NCBI RefSeq assembly: GCF_025336485.1
Contig: NZ_JAODAB010000003.1
Location: 298,414-362,413, forward strand
Length of the DNA: 64,000 bases
Origin: Pseudomonas citri
GTDB lineage: Bacteria > Pseudomonadota > Gammaproteobacteria > Pseudomonadales > Pseudomonadaceae
Direction: 5' to 3'
Under the pieces are notes generated by a model. That model searched no databases. It had not been told where the DNA came from and was given only the letters and a program-made list of their open reading frames with translations. Numbering within the stretch: the stretch's first letter is position 1; each line of letters opens with the position of its first letter. The position numbers were made by a program, and so were the translations under genes. Below are positions 8,466-16,928 of this stretch, one piece after another.

Positions 8466-9833
8466 TCACTCCTCCTTGAAGGCTGCCAGCAAGCGTTCGC
8501 GCAGGGGTTTCATCAGGTAATTCATCAGGGTCCGCTCGCCGGTCACCACCGTGACGTCGGCGAGCATGCCGGGACGCACCAACAGCCCGGACGCCTGGAG
8601 CGACACGACAGTGTCCGCGGCGATCTCGACCTTGGCCGAGAAGTACGGCCGATGCGTTTGTTCATCGATCAGTTGGTCCGCCGACACCGTCGTCACCGTG
8701 CCGGTGACCGTGGGCGTGTCCACCCGCTGCAACGCGGTGAAATGCACGTGCACCGGCAGGCCCGGGTGCAGCTTGTTGGCCATCAGCGGTTCGAACCGCG
8801 CGGTGATCGCCATCGGCGCATCCAGCGGCACCACTTGCATCAGCGTCTGGCCGGCCTGCGTCACGCCACCGACCGTGTGAATGTTCATGTCCATGACCTG
8901 CCCGGCCACGGGCGCACGGATCGCTCCGTTGTCGACTTCGAACTGCAAGGCGCGGATCTGGTCGGCATACCCGGCCGCTTCGGCGGACACCTCGCTGAGC
9001 TGGGTTTCGGCGTCGCGGCGAAACTCCTGCTGCGCCTGCAAGGCCTTGAGCCGGCTTTCGTTGATCGCCTGGCGAGTCCGCCCCACATCCCCCACCCCGG
9101 AAGCGATCTGCCCGGCCAGTTGCGCCGCGTTGCGCTCGGCCTCGAAGAGCTTGTTGCGCGGGACATAACCTTCACGGGCCAACTCGCGCAGACCTCCGAG
9201 CTCCTGCTGCTGGAAGCGCATCTGCGCATCGTAGTTGCGCTTGACGCCTTCGTAGCCGAGCAGCTGCTGCTGCAACGCGGCGGCTTCGTGTTCGATGATC
9301 TGCAAACGGCTGCCCAGCTCTGCCCGTCGGGTGACGAACAACTGGCTCTGCAAGGCCATGGCCGCCTTGACCCGCGGCTCGTCGGCGCGCTCCAGCAATT
9401 GCGCGGGCCATGAGATTTCAGCACTGCCCAGGCGCTCGGCGATCAAGCGTGCCTCGACGCTGCGATCGTTGAGCAACTTGCCCAGGGTCACGTCCAGTTG
9501 CGACTGCGCTTGCACGGTGTTGAGCTGCACCAGCAACTGCCCCTGGCGGACGCGGTCGCCATCGCTGACCAGCAGTTTTTCCACCACCCCGCCAACCAAT
9601 GACTGCACCGCCTTGCGCTCGCCGGCCACCACCACCGTGCCGCTGCCCACCACCCCTTGGTCCAGCGGCGCCAGGCACGCCCAAAGCAGAAAGCCGCCCA
9701 GCGTCAAGACCAGGAACCCGACGCCATAGCGCGCAGCGCCACGGGCGTCAGTATTGGCGCCCGGCAGCGCGGGGCCGTTGCGCAGGCTCAGGCTCTGCTC
9801 GCTGTAGGCGGGCCCTGGGGTCAAGTCATGCAT
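8466..9833 (-). CDS. HlyD-family type I secretion adaptor
   Basis: A 455-residue membrane fusion protein: a short cytoplasmic tail, one membrane helix (FLVLTLGGFLLWACL, about 35-52), a biotinyl-lipoyl half-motif after it, a long coiled-coil region (about 110-290), the second lipoyl half (NGAIRAPVAGQVMDM) and a C-terminal beta domain. It bridges the inner-membrane ABC protein and the outer-membrane channel. AAGGAGG precedes the ATG. The start overlaps the ABC stop by 8 bp, so the genes are coupled. Family match is to AprE/PrtE adaptors of protease and RTX secretion. Confidence 0.92.
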   Translation of the reverse strand: MHDLTPGPAYSEQSLSLRNGPALPGANTDARGAARYGVGFLVLTLGGFLLWACLAPLDQGVVGSGTVVVAGERKAVQSLVGGVVEKLLVSDGDRVRQGQLLVQLNTVQAQSQLDVTLGKLLNDRSVEARLIAERLGSAEISWPAQLLERADEPRVKAAMALQSQLFVTRRAELGSRLQIIEHEAAALQQQLLGYEGVKRNYDAQMRFQQQELGGLRELAREGYVPRNKLFEAERNAAQLAGQIASGVGDVGRTRQAINESRLKALQAQQEFRRDAETQLSEVSAEAAGYADQIRALQFEVDNGAIRAPVAGQVMDMNIHTVGGVTQAGQTLMQVVPLDAPMAITARFEPLMANKLHPGLPVHVHFTALQRVDTPTVTGTVTTVSADQLIDEQTHRPYFSAKVEIAADTVVSLQASGLLVRPGMLADVTVVTGERTLMNYLMKPLRERLLAAFKEE

Positions 9834-11547
9834 CTTTGCCCGCCTCCTTGACGACAGCCGAACGAGGCCCTGGCATCAAGGCCTTGAGCACCCGCTCCCG
9901 TGGGCCGAACGCTTGTTGAACCCCGTCCTTGAGCACCAGGATGTGATCGACGACCGCCAGCACACTGGGCCGATGGGTGACCAACACCACGGTGCTGCCC
10001 GCGTCCTTGAGTGCGCTGATGGCCTGCACCAGTGCCAACTCGCCCGCTTCATCGAGGTTGGAGTTGGGTTCATCGAGCACGATCAGCGACGGCCGTCCGT
10101 AGAGCGCGCGGGCCAGCCCGAGTCGCTGCTTCTGCCCCCCGGAAAGGCCAAGCCCGCCGGGGCCCAGCGGCGTGTCATAGCCCTGGGGAAAGCGCAGGAT
10201 CATTTCGTGGATGCCCGCATGACGCGCGGCGGCGATGATCTGCTCGGCGTCCTGTTCGCCGAAGCGGGCAATGTTGTCGGCCACGCTGCCGTCGAACAAT
10301 TCGATGTCTTGGGGCAAGTAACCGAGGTGCGGCCCCAAGGCGTCGGGGGACCACTGGCTGATCTCGGCGTCGTCCAGACGCACCGACCCGCCCATGGCCG
10401 GCCAGACCCCGACCAGAGCCCGCGCCAGTGTCGACTTGCCACTGGCGCTGGGGCCGACGACGGCGAGTACATCGCCCTTGCAAAGGCTGAACTGAATGTT
10501 CCGCAAGATCGGTTGCGTGGCCCCGGGCGGGCCGACGCACAACGATTCCAGGCGCACCGCGCCGGTAGGCGCGGGCAACGGCATGCGCAGCCGTTCACGG
10601 GGGTGCTGGGCGAGCAACTGGCTCAAGCGCTGGTAACTCTGGCGCCCGGCATTGAATTGCTTCCACGAGCCGATAGCGATTTCCACCGGCGCCAGGGCCC
10701 GTCCAAGCAGCAGCGACATGGCGATCATCATGCCCGCCGACAATTGCCCTTCGAGCACCAGCAGCGCCCCCAGGCCCAGGGATAACGACTGGCCGCTGAT
10801 GCGTACGAAACGCGTCGCCGAGGTAATACGCGCGCCGCGGTCACTGGCGTGGGCCTGGGCGGCAATGATGCGTTGTTGCAACAGGCTCCAACGCTGACGC
10901 AATGGTCCGAGCATGCCCAAAGCCTGGATGACTTCGGCGTTGTGCAGCGTGCTGTTGACGTAGATCGACGACTGCACGCCCAGGCGATTGGCTTCACCCA
11001 GGCGCGCGCGGGTCACCAGCTCGCCCCACAACGCCAGGCCGATCAGCACAAGGGCCAGCAGCAGCGTCAACACGCCGAACCAGGGGTGAAAGACGAACGC
11101 CACCAGCAGGAAGATCGGCAACCACGGGGCGTCGAGCAAGGCAATCAAGCCCTGGCCGGTAATCAACTGGCGCAGCGTCGCCAGATCGGTCAGCACCTGG
11201 GCCGGGTTGGCGTTGTGTTCGCGCAGGCTGCGGGCGAACACCGCGTCGAAGATGCGCTCGCCGAGGGCCTCGTCGAGCCCGGCGCTCATGCGGATCATCA
11301 CCTCGCCGCGTACCCATTCGATCAGGGAACTGAGCATGAACAGCCCGACGGCGATCACCGTCAGCATGAACAAGGTGGTTTCGTTGCGACTGGTCAGGAC
11401 CCGGTCGTAGACCTGCATCATGTAGAGCGAAGGCACCAGTACCAGCAGGTTGATCACGCCACTGAACAGCGCCAGCGACCAGAACACCCGGCGGTAACTC
11501 AATAAAGCGGCATCGATGTCGTGACGCGGATCGAGAAGCAGAGCCAT
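9826..11547 (-). CDS. Type I secretion permease/ATPase (PrtD/AprD type)
   Basis: A 573-residue ABC exporter half: six-helix membrane domain (about 20-300) and nucleotide-binding domain with Walker A GPSASGKST, Q-loop, signature LSGGQKQR, Walker B LIVLDEPNSNLDE and H-loop THRPS. It lacks an N-terminal C39-like domain, which places it with PrtD/AprD/HasD and not with the larger LapB/HlyB-like adhesin exporters. First gene of the operon. No protease, haemophore or RTX gene is present within several kb on either side, so the exported protein is unknown. Confidence 0.92.
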   Translation of the reverse strand: MALLLDPRHDIDAALLSYRRVFWSLALFSGVINLLVLVPSLYMMQVYDRVLTSRNETTLFMLTVIAVGLFMLSSLIEWVRGEVMIRMSAGLDEALGERIFDAVFARSLREHNANPAQVLTDLATLRQLITGQGLIALLDAPWLPIFLLVAFVFHPWFGVLTLLLALVLIGLALWGELVTRARLGEANRLGVQSSIYVNSTLHNAEVIQALGMLGPLRQRWSLLQQRIIAAQAHASDRGARITSATRFVRISGQSLSLGLGALLVLEGQLSAGMMIAMSLLLGRALAPVEIAIGSWKQFNAGRQSYQRLSQLLAQHPRERLRMPLPAPTGAVRLESLCVGPPGATQPILRNIQFSLCKGDVLAVVGPSASGKSTLARALVGVWPAMGGSVRLDDAEISQWSPDALGPHLGYLPQDIELFDGSVADNIARFGEQDAEQIIAAARHAGIHEMILRFPQGYDTPLGPGGLGLSGGQKQRLGLARALYGRPSLIVLDEPNSNLDEAGELALVQAISALKDAGSTVVLVTHRPSVLAVVDHILVLKDGVQQAFGPRERVLKALMPGPRSAVVKEAGKDA

Positions 11548-11856
11548 AGAAGGTTGCCCGCAAAAGGAAAGTCGGTCCCAAGACGCAATCCATCGCGAGC
11601 TTCGTGCCCCCAGGCATCGGGGAAAACACTAACGTAGCCTGACGTGCCGCAATCAGAGACGATCCTCGTCGCTACAGGCGCAGATTACTGACCACGCAAG
11701 CACGGGTTAGTGCCGGTTCGACGGGCTGGGTTTCGATGTGGGTGACCAGCGGAGGTGCCGCGCAGCAAGACCAGGGTTTTCAAGGCTTGGGCGGGCTTCT
11801 GAGGAAGGTTTGTTGGCGCCAGGAACCTGGCGCCAACGGGGGAAAATGCCTGGCAA
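11548..11856. other. Intergenic region with perfect GC palindrome
   Basis: No credible gene. It holds the promoter side of the type I secretion operon (minus strand) and the 3' side of the permease gene. The clear element is the palindrome at 11812-11837. Confidence 0.5.
11812..11837 (-). terminator. Perfect 12-bp palindrome, probable terminator of gabP-like gene
   Basis: GTTGGCGCCAGG (11812-11823) is exactly mirrored at 11826-11837 with two bases between. It lies 20 bp past the minus-strand permease stop. There is no strong T run after it, so termination is plausible but not certain. Confidence 0.5.
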
Positions 11857-13257
11857 TCAGCCGAGGGAAACCGCGCCTTTGGCCTGCGGATGCTGACGTG
11901 ATGTCAGCAGGCCGATAAGGGAAATCACCAGTGCCAGGCCCAGGGTCGAACTCACCTCACCGCGGTGCTCGGGCGTCACGATCATGACCGCCAGGGCCGA
12001 GCAGATGAACGCGATGACCAACCAGGTGAGCCATGGGAACAGCCACATGCGAAACGGCAGTTCGATGTTCTGGCGACGCAGCATCCGGCGCATGCGCAAT
12101 TGGGAGATGGCAATCACCAGGTACACCAGCAAGGCGATGGCACCGGAAGTGGCAAGCAGGAATTCGAACAGCCCGGCCGGCATGAAGAAGCTGAACAAGG
12201 TGACACCCAGCCCCAGTACCGTACTGGCGATCACCGCGGCCCTTGGCACACCAACCGATGACGTCACCTGTACCGCCTTGGGCGCATCACCCCGCCGCCC
12301 CAGGGAATAGAGCATGCGCGAGGCGATGTAGATCGAGGAGTTCAGGCAACTGGCCACGGCGATCAGCACCACCACATCCACCATGAACTTGGCGTGGGGA
12401 ATCTGCATCAGCTCCAGTGCCCGTTGGTAGGAACCCACGGAAGCCAGGAGTGGATCGTTCCAAGGCACCACTGAAATGACCACGAAGATCGACAGCAGGT
12501 AGAACACACCGATACGCCAGAGCACCGAACGCGTCGCCTTGGCGATATTCTTCGCCGGGTTGTCGGATTCGGCCGCAGCGATGGTCACCGCTTCGATGCC
12601 GATGAAACTGAACATGATGGTGATAAATGCGCCGACCACCGCCGACAGGCCATTGGGGGCGAACCCGCCATGTTCTTCCATCAAGCGACTGAGGCCACTG
12701 ACTTCACGTTCGGGGATCCAACCCATCAGCACGCAGAAACCCAGGACAATGAAGCCAATGATCGCCATGACCTTGGCCATCGCGAACCAGAACTCGAATT
12801 CGCCGTACTTGGACACGCTGAACAGGTTGGTCACCGCCAGCGCAAGGATGGACCCTGAGGCAAACACCCAGGCATCGATGGAAGGAAACCATTGGTTCAA
12901 CACGTGACCGGCGGCCAGGGCTTCGATAGGAATCACCAGTACCCAGAACCACCAGTAGAGCCAACCGATGGTAAAGCCCGCCCAGCGTCCGATGGCCTGG
13001 TCGGCATAGGTGGAGAATGAGCCGGTGTCCGGGTTGGCTACCGCCATCTCGCCCAGCATGCGCATGACGAGCACCACCAACAGGCCGGAGAACAGATACG
13101 CCAGCAGGACGGCCGGGCCCGCTGCGGCAATCGCATGTCCCGAACCGACAAATAGCCCGGCGCCGATGATCCCGGCGATGGACAGCATGGTGACGTGACG
13201 AGGCTTGAAGCCCTGTGCCAGATGGCCGTTCGAATCCTTGAAACTGGGGCTGGTCAT
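11857..13257 (-). CDS. gabP: GABA/amino-acid permease (APC family)
   Basis: A 466-residue APC-superfamily permease closely resembling GabP: FKPRHVTMLSIAGIIGAGLF in helix 1 with the unwound G-I-I-G-A-G motif, GEMAVANPDTGSFSTYAD in the helix 2-3 region, and about 12 membrane helices. It would import GABA or a related omega-amino acid by proton symport. Start at ATG 13257 (AAGAG upstream); ATG 13281 (MPLQEN) is possible. It is divergent from the TetR-like gene, with a repeat-rich 413-bp region between them. The exact substrate is inferred; the symbol is by similarity. Confidence 0.8.
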   Translation of the reverse strand: MTSPSFKDSNGHLAQGFKPRHVTMLSIAGIIGAGLFVGSGHAIAAAGPAVLLAYLFSGLLVVLVMRMLGEMAVANPDTGSFSTYADQAIGRWAGFTIGWLYWWFWVLVIPIEALAAGHVLNQWFPSIDAWVFASGSILALAVTNLFSVSKYGEFEFWFAMAKVMAIIGFIVLGFCVLMGWIPEREVSGLSRLMEEHGGFAPNGLSAVVGAFITIMFSFIGIEAVTIAAAESDNPAKNIAKATRSVLWRIGVFYLLSIFVVISVVPWNDPLLASVGSYQRALELMQIPHAKFMVDVVVLIAVASCLNSSIYIASRMLYSLGRRGDAPKAVQVTSSVGVPRAAVIASTVLGLGVTLFSFFMPAGLFEFLLATSGAIALLVYLVIAISQLRMRRMLRRQNIELPFRMWLFPWLTWLVIAFICSALAVMIVTPEHRGEVSSTLGLALVISLIGLLTSRQHPQAKGAVSLG

Positions 13258-13387
13258 TTTCTTATTCTCTTGTAAGGGCATTAAGGCGTGCCGGGGGATC
13301 GTCGGGATTCCAATTCGCCACCCTCCTGAAAGCAGCACACCCGGATGTTTTTTGATCCACCCCTCACGAACCTGCACACGGTGAAAA

Positions 13388-13469
13388 GTTGCGACACGTT
13401 ACCTGCCTTCCCTCCCGAGTTAGTTACCTGGATGCGCCCTCCTGTTACCTGATTTCGCCAGTTGCGACA
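13388..13469. promoter_or_regulatory. Direct-repeat cluster between permease and TetR gene
   Basis: Three copies of GTTACCTG lie at 13398, 13423 and 13444 (25 and 21 bp apart, near two helical turns). They are bracketed by two copies of GTTGCGACA at 13388 and 13461. The location in the shared control region of a divergent permease/TetR pair suggests operator sites, but no known binding consensus is recognised. Confidence 0.45.
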
Positions 13470-13670
13470 TGGCCTTTTGCCCAGGCTAGACACCTGCGCG
13501 GCACCCAAGCCGCCTGTTTCCGCACGCTTTGCGCTGAAACAAGTCCTTTAAAAAATTTATCGAGTTAAGTATTTTGCACGGGTGTCTCCGGCCTGCGGGT
13601 CAGCCAGAATCCTGTGGTTCCTGAACCGGGCCTTTACCCTCTTCCATCCACCCAACCACAAGGACCTCCC

Positions 13671-14282
13671 GTGAGCGGACTGCGTGAACGCCAGAAAGCC
13701 GAACGACGCCAAGCCATCAGCAAGGCAGCCGTCGAGCTGTTCGAGCGCCAGGGCTTCCAGAACACCACCATCGAACAGATCGCCAGCCAGGCCGGCGTCT
13801 CGGCCCCCACCGTGTTCAAGTACTTTGGCAACAAGCAGGAAATCATCCTGGAAATCCTCCACGACGCCGACCAGCGTGCCCTCAAGGACACCCGCAATCG
13901 GATCCCCGAGATCGAGGACCCGATCGAGGCGCTGTGCTACCTGGAACGGCTGCTCACCGGTTACGCCCTGCAAGTCATGCACCCTAGTCTCTGGCGCGAA
14001 CTGCTGCCACTGATCCTGTTCGGTGGCGACAACGGCCTGCCCGAGGGCTATCGCGCAATGAACGATGCCCTGAGGGCTGAAATCAGCGGCTTGATCCGGG
14101 AACTGCAACAGGCTGGCAAACTGCGCCCCGACCTGGACGTCGAACTTGCCGCGTTCCTGCTCAACGACTACTCGCACTTGCAGCTGTTCCGGCTGGTCAA
14201 CCAGGAACAGCCGGATGTCGAGGCGCATTCCACTCAGGTGCGGCGCATCACCGAGCTGCTGTTTCACGGAATGAAGGCCTGA
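13671..14282 (+). CDS. TetR/AcrR-family transcriptional regulator
   Basis: A 203-residue regulator. The N-terminal helix-turn-helix (TTIEQIASQAGVSAPTVFKYF) is a canonical TetR DNA-binding domain; the C-terminal half is an all-helical ligand-binding/dimer domain. Start is GTG at 13671, with AAGGACC about 10 bp upstream; the upstream ATG adds a non-helical proline-rich stretch. It is divergent from the permease and convergent with the polyamine-type binding protein, so it probably controls one or both. Ligand unknown. Confidence 0.88.
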   Translation: MSGLRERQKAERRQAISKAAVELFERQGFQNTTIEQIASQAGVSAPTVFKYFGNKQEIILEILHDADQRALKDTRNRIPEIEDPIEALCYLERLLTGYALQVMHPSLWRELLPLILFGGDNGLPEGYRAMNDALRAEISGLIRELQQAGKLRPDLDVELAAFLLNDYSHLQLFRLVNQEQPDVEAHSTQVRRITELLFHGMKA

Positions 14283-14290
14283 GCTGGCAA

Positions 14291-14312
14291 ACCCGACGCT
14301 GCGGCGTCGGGT
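14291..14312. terminator. Hairpin between convergent TetR and binding-protein genes
   Basis: ACCCGACGC (14291-14299) pairs with GCGTCGGGT (14304-14312), loop TGCG. It lies between two stop codons and can serve both strands; U tracts are weak. Confidence 0.6.
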
Positions 14313-14333
14313 GCCTGCTCAAGGTTGTGAGGC

Positions 14334-15437
14334 TCAGTGCTGGGTCTTGATGCTGGTCCAGGTGCGGGTGCGGATCCGCTCCACCGCAGGCGGCACAGGT
14401 TCCAGGGCGAACAGCGTCTTGCGCGCCTCGTCTGGCACATACATGGCGGGGTTGTTGCGGATCTCGGCATCCACCAGCGCCGTGGCGTCCTTGTTCGGGT
14501 TGGGGTAACCGATCTTGTTGCTGATGCGGGCGATCACATCCGGACGCAAGATGTAGTTGATGAACGCATAGGCCTCCTGGGTATGTGGAGCGTTGACCGG
14601 CACCATCATTACATCCGACCACATCGGTGCGCCTTCCTTGGGTAATGCCATCTCTACCTTCACACCCTTGCCGGCAGCGTCGGCCAGGCGCTTGGCCAGG
14701 GCCACGCCACCGGACCAGCCCACGCCGACACAGATCTCGCCGTTGGCCAGGTCCATGCCGTAGCGTGATGAATTGAAGTAAGTGACATAGGGACGAATCT
14801 TGCCCATCGCCTCCTGGGCCTTCGGATAGTCCTCGCGCTTCTGGCTGTTGGGGTCCAGGCCTTGGTAGTGCAAGGCAATGGGTACGATTTCATTGGCGGC
14901 ATCGAGAAAACCCACACCGCAGCTGGACAGTTTGGCCAGGTTCTCGGGTTTGAAGATGATGTCCCAGGTATTCAATTGCACGTCGGCCCCCAGCGCCTGC
15001 CGGACCTTGTCGACGTTGTAGCCGATCAGCGTGGTGCCCCACAAATAGGGCGCCGCATAGCGATTGCCCGGGTCACCCACCGCTTCGAGCGACTGCATGA
15101 AATCGGGGTCCAGGTGCTGCCAGTTCGGCAGTTGGCTGCGGTCCAGCGGCTGGACCGCGCCCGCGGCAATCAGATGGCTGACGTTGGAGCTGCTCGGGTA
15201 CACCACGTCGTACCCGGAGTTGCCGGTCAGCAACTTCGACTCCAGCGTCTCGACGCTGTCGAAGACGTCATAGATGGGACGAATGCCGGTTTCCTGCTCG
15301 AAGCTTTTGAGGATTTCCGGCGGCAGGTATTCGATCCAGTTGTAGATCCGCACCGTTCGCTCTTCGGCCTGGCTTACGCCACTGACCAGCATTGAAACGA
15401 CTACGCCCAGCAAGGTGTTGCGCGAAAGCTTGTTCAT
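14334..15437 (-). CDS. Polyamine-type ABC substrate-binding protein (PotF/SpuD-like)
   Basis: A 367-residue periplasmic protein: signal peptide ending VSQA, then VRIYNWIEYLPPEIL, the hallmark opening of PotF/PotD family proteins, followed by FDSVETLESKLL, YDVVYPSS and GYNVDKV family blocks. These proteins bind putrescine, spermidine or similar amines. No matching permease or ATPase genes are adjacent, so it must share a transporter encoded elsewhere. GGAG precedes the ATG. Neighbours on the same strand (outer-membrane barrel and SxxK hydrolase) suggest a common uptake and breakdown task. Confidence 0.88.
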   Translation of the reverse strand: MNKLSRNTLLGVVVSMLVSGVSQAEERTVRIYNWIEYLPPEILKSFEQETGIRPIYDVFDSVETLESKLLTGNSGYDVVYPSSSNVSHLIAAGAVQPLDRSQLPNWQHLDPDFMQSLEAVGDPGNRYAAPYLWGTTLIGYNVDKVRQALGADVQLNTWDIIFKPENLAKLSSCGVGFLDAANEIVPIALHYQGLDPNSQKREDYPKAQEAMGKIRPYVTYFNSSRYGMDLANGEICVGVGWSGGVALAKRLADAAGKGVKVEMALPKEGAPMWSDVMMVPVNAPHTQEAYAFINYILRPDVIARISNKIGYPNPNKDATALVDAEIRNNPAMYVPDEARKTLFALEPVPPAVERIRTRTWTSIKTQH

Positions 15438-15474
15438 GATTCAACTCCAGCGCGGCCGCGACGGCTCGCGGCCC

Positions 15475-16812
15475 TTAATAGCGATAGGTGAAATAGAGTT
15501 CCAGCGCACTGAATTTCTGATCGTCGCCAAACACCTGCCTGGCCGCTGCCATGGGCTTGACCCAGTTATAGGACAGCGACGTAGTGAGCGACTTCGAGGC
15601 TGCCCAGTCGAGAAAGACGACACTCTCATCGGCGAAACGCCGGTCGCTGACCGCCGTGCCCATGTAGTTTTTTTCGTCGAGCCAGAACTGGTAGTGGATC
15701 GCACCAAGGGTCAAGCCTTCGTCGAGGTGGGTCTTGAGGGAGAACTGCTGGACGTTTTCGTTACTGTTGAACAGCAGGTAATTGCCCACCACATCGCCAA
15801 TCAGCCAGGTGCTCCAGTCGACAAAGCCCTTGCTCAAGGAATCCCAGGCCTTCTGTCGATTGTCGGTGAGGTTGTCGTCACCGGAGAAACTGGTGTAGCG
15901 GTAGCCAACGATCGGTGTCAGTGGCAAGGCGCCGAATGCGTAATCCGCCTGGCCGTACCAGGCCTTGGCATCGTAGTCCACGCCTTCGCCACTGCCACGC
16001 TCCAGGGCATATTCGGCGTTCAGGGTCAGGTCCGGGAGGCCCGGGACCTTGGCGTTCAACGCCCGCACGTTGTACACCAGCATGCCGTCACGACGCCGTG
16101 GCAAGGTACTGCCCTTGGGGCCCATGGCCTTGACTTTGAGCGCCGTGGCACCCAGCGTCACGTGGTCCTCGACGTTGTAGTCGAGGTTCAGGCCCGTCAG
16201 GCGGAAGTCGCCCAAGTCGCTGTCGGTGCCCAGGCTGAACCCCTGGGCCTTCAGGGCGCCGTGGTCCCATGCGGCGACGACCGAATCCTTGAACGCCGTG
16301 CGTGGGGCGAGCCAGTAGGCACCGTCGTCGAGCTGGTCGAGATTGCCATCCATCACGATGAAGCCGGTGCCGATCATGTAGTTCTGGCGACCGCCGGTGA
16401 CGGTCCATTCCCCGGCGCGGAAACCGCCGTAGAACTCCTCGGTGGACACCTTGCCGTCGGAGCGGCGGGTGAAACCACCGGCATCGCCATCCCCCAAGGT
16501 GGTCGCCCCCACCAGGGAGCCGCCGGCCAGCAGGCTGAAGTCCGGCTGCACGGCATATTCGAGCTTGACGCCGGGCTTGACGTAGAACTCCTGCCAATCG
16601 ATCCGGCTGCCGCCGTTCTTGCCACTGCGCATATCGACGCGGCCAGCGCCAAAGTTGACGTTGCGCGAGAAGATCGCCCCGCCGCCCGCCGTGAGATTGG
16701 CCTCGCCCTTGAGGTTGCCGTCCTCGAAGCTGTAGCCGGCCAATGCGACCTGGGTCGCCATGGGTAACCCGAGCGCCAGAAACGTTCGGGACAAACGCGT
16801 TGTGCAAACCAT
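15475..16812 (-). CDS. Outer-membrane beta-barrel protein (porin-like)
   Basis: A 445-residue protein with signal peptide (ALGLPMATQVALA), repeated alternating-hydrophobic strands and an aromatic C-terminus (LYFTYRY), the usual signal for Bam-mediated barrel insertion. It looks like a substrate-specific channel resembling alginate-export or OprD-like porins, but I cannot assign the family with confidence. AGGAG lies just before the ATG at 16812. It follows the hydrolase gene and precedes the amine-binding protein on the same strand, in keeping with passage of their shared substrate across the outer membrane. Confidence 0.7.
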   Translation of the reverse strand: MVCTTRLSRTFLALGLPMATQVALAGYSFEDGNLKGEANLTAGGGAIFSRNVNFGAGRVDMRSGKNGGSRIDWQEFYVKPGVKLEYAVQPDFSLLAGGSLVGATTLGDGDAGGFTRRSDGKVSTEEFYGGFRAGEWTVTGGRQNYMIGTGFIVMDGNLDQLDDGAYWLAPRTAFKDSVVAAWDHGALKAQGFSLGTDSDLGDFRLTGLNLDYNVEDHVTLGATALKVKAMGPKGSTLPRRRDGMLVYNVRALNAKVPGLPDLTLNAEYALERGSGEGVDYDAKAWYGQADYAFGALPLTPIVGYRYTSFSGDDNLTDNRQKAWDSLSKGFVDWSTWLIGDVVGNYLLFNSNENVQQFSLKTHLDEGLTLGAIHYQFWLDEKNYMGTAVSDRRFADESVVFLDWAASKSLTTSLSYNWVKPMAAARQVFGDDQKFSALELYFTYRY

Positions 16813-16928
16813 ATGAAGCTCCTGTGTGATTATTCTTGTTACAGGGCAGTGAATGGCGGCGCAGGGCGTCGCCAACACCTGGCCGGGCCAGGTGAACGGA
16901 ACGCGAATTCTTGTTTTGGGCTGTGGCG

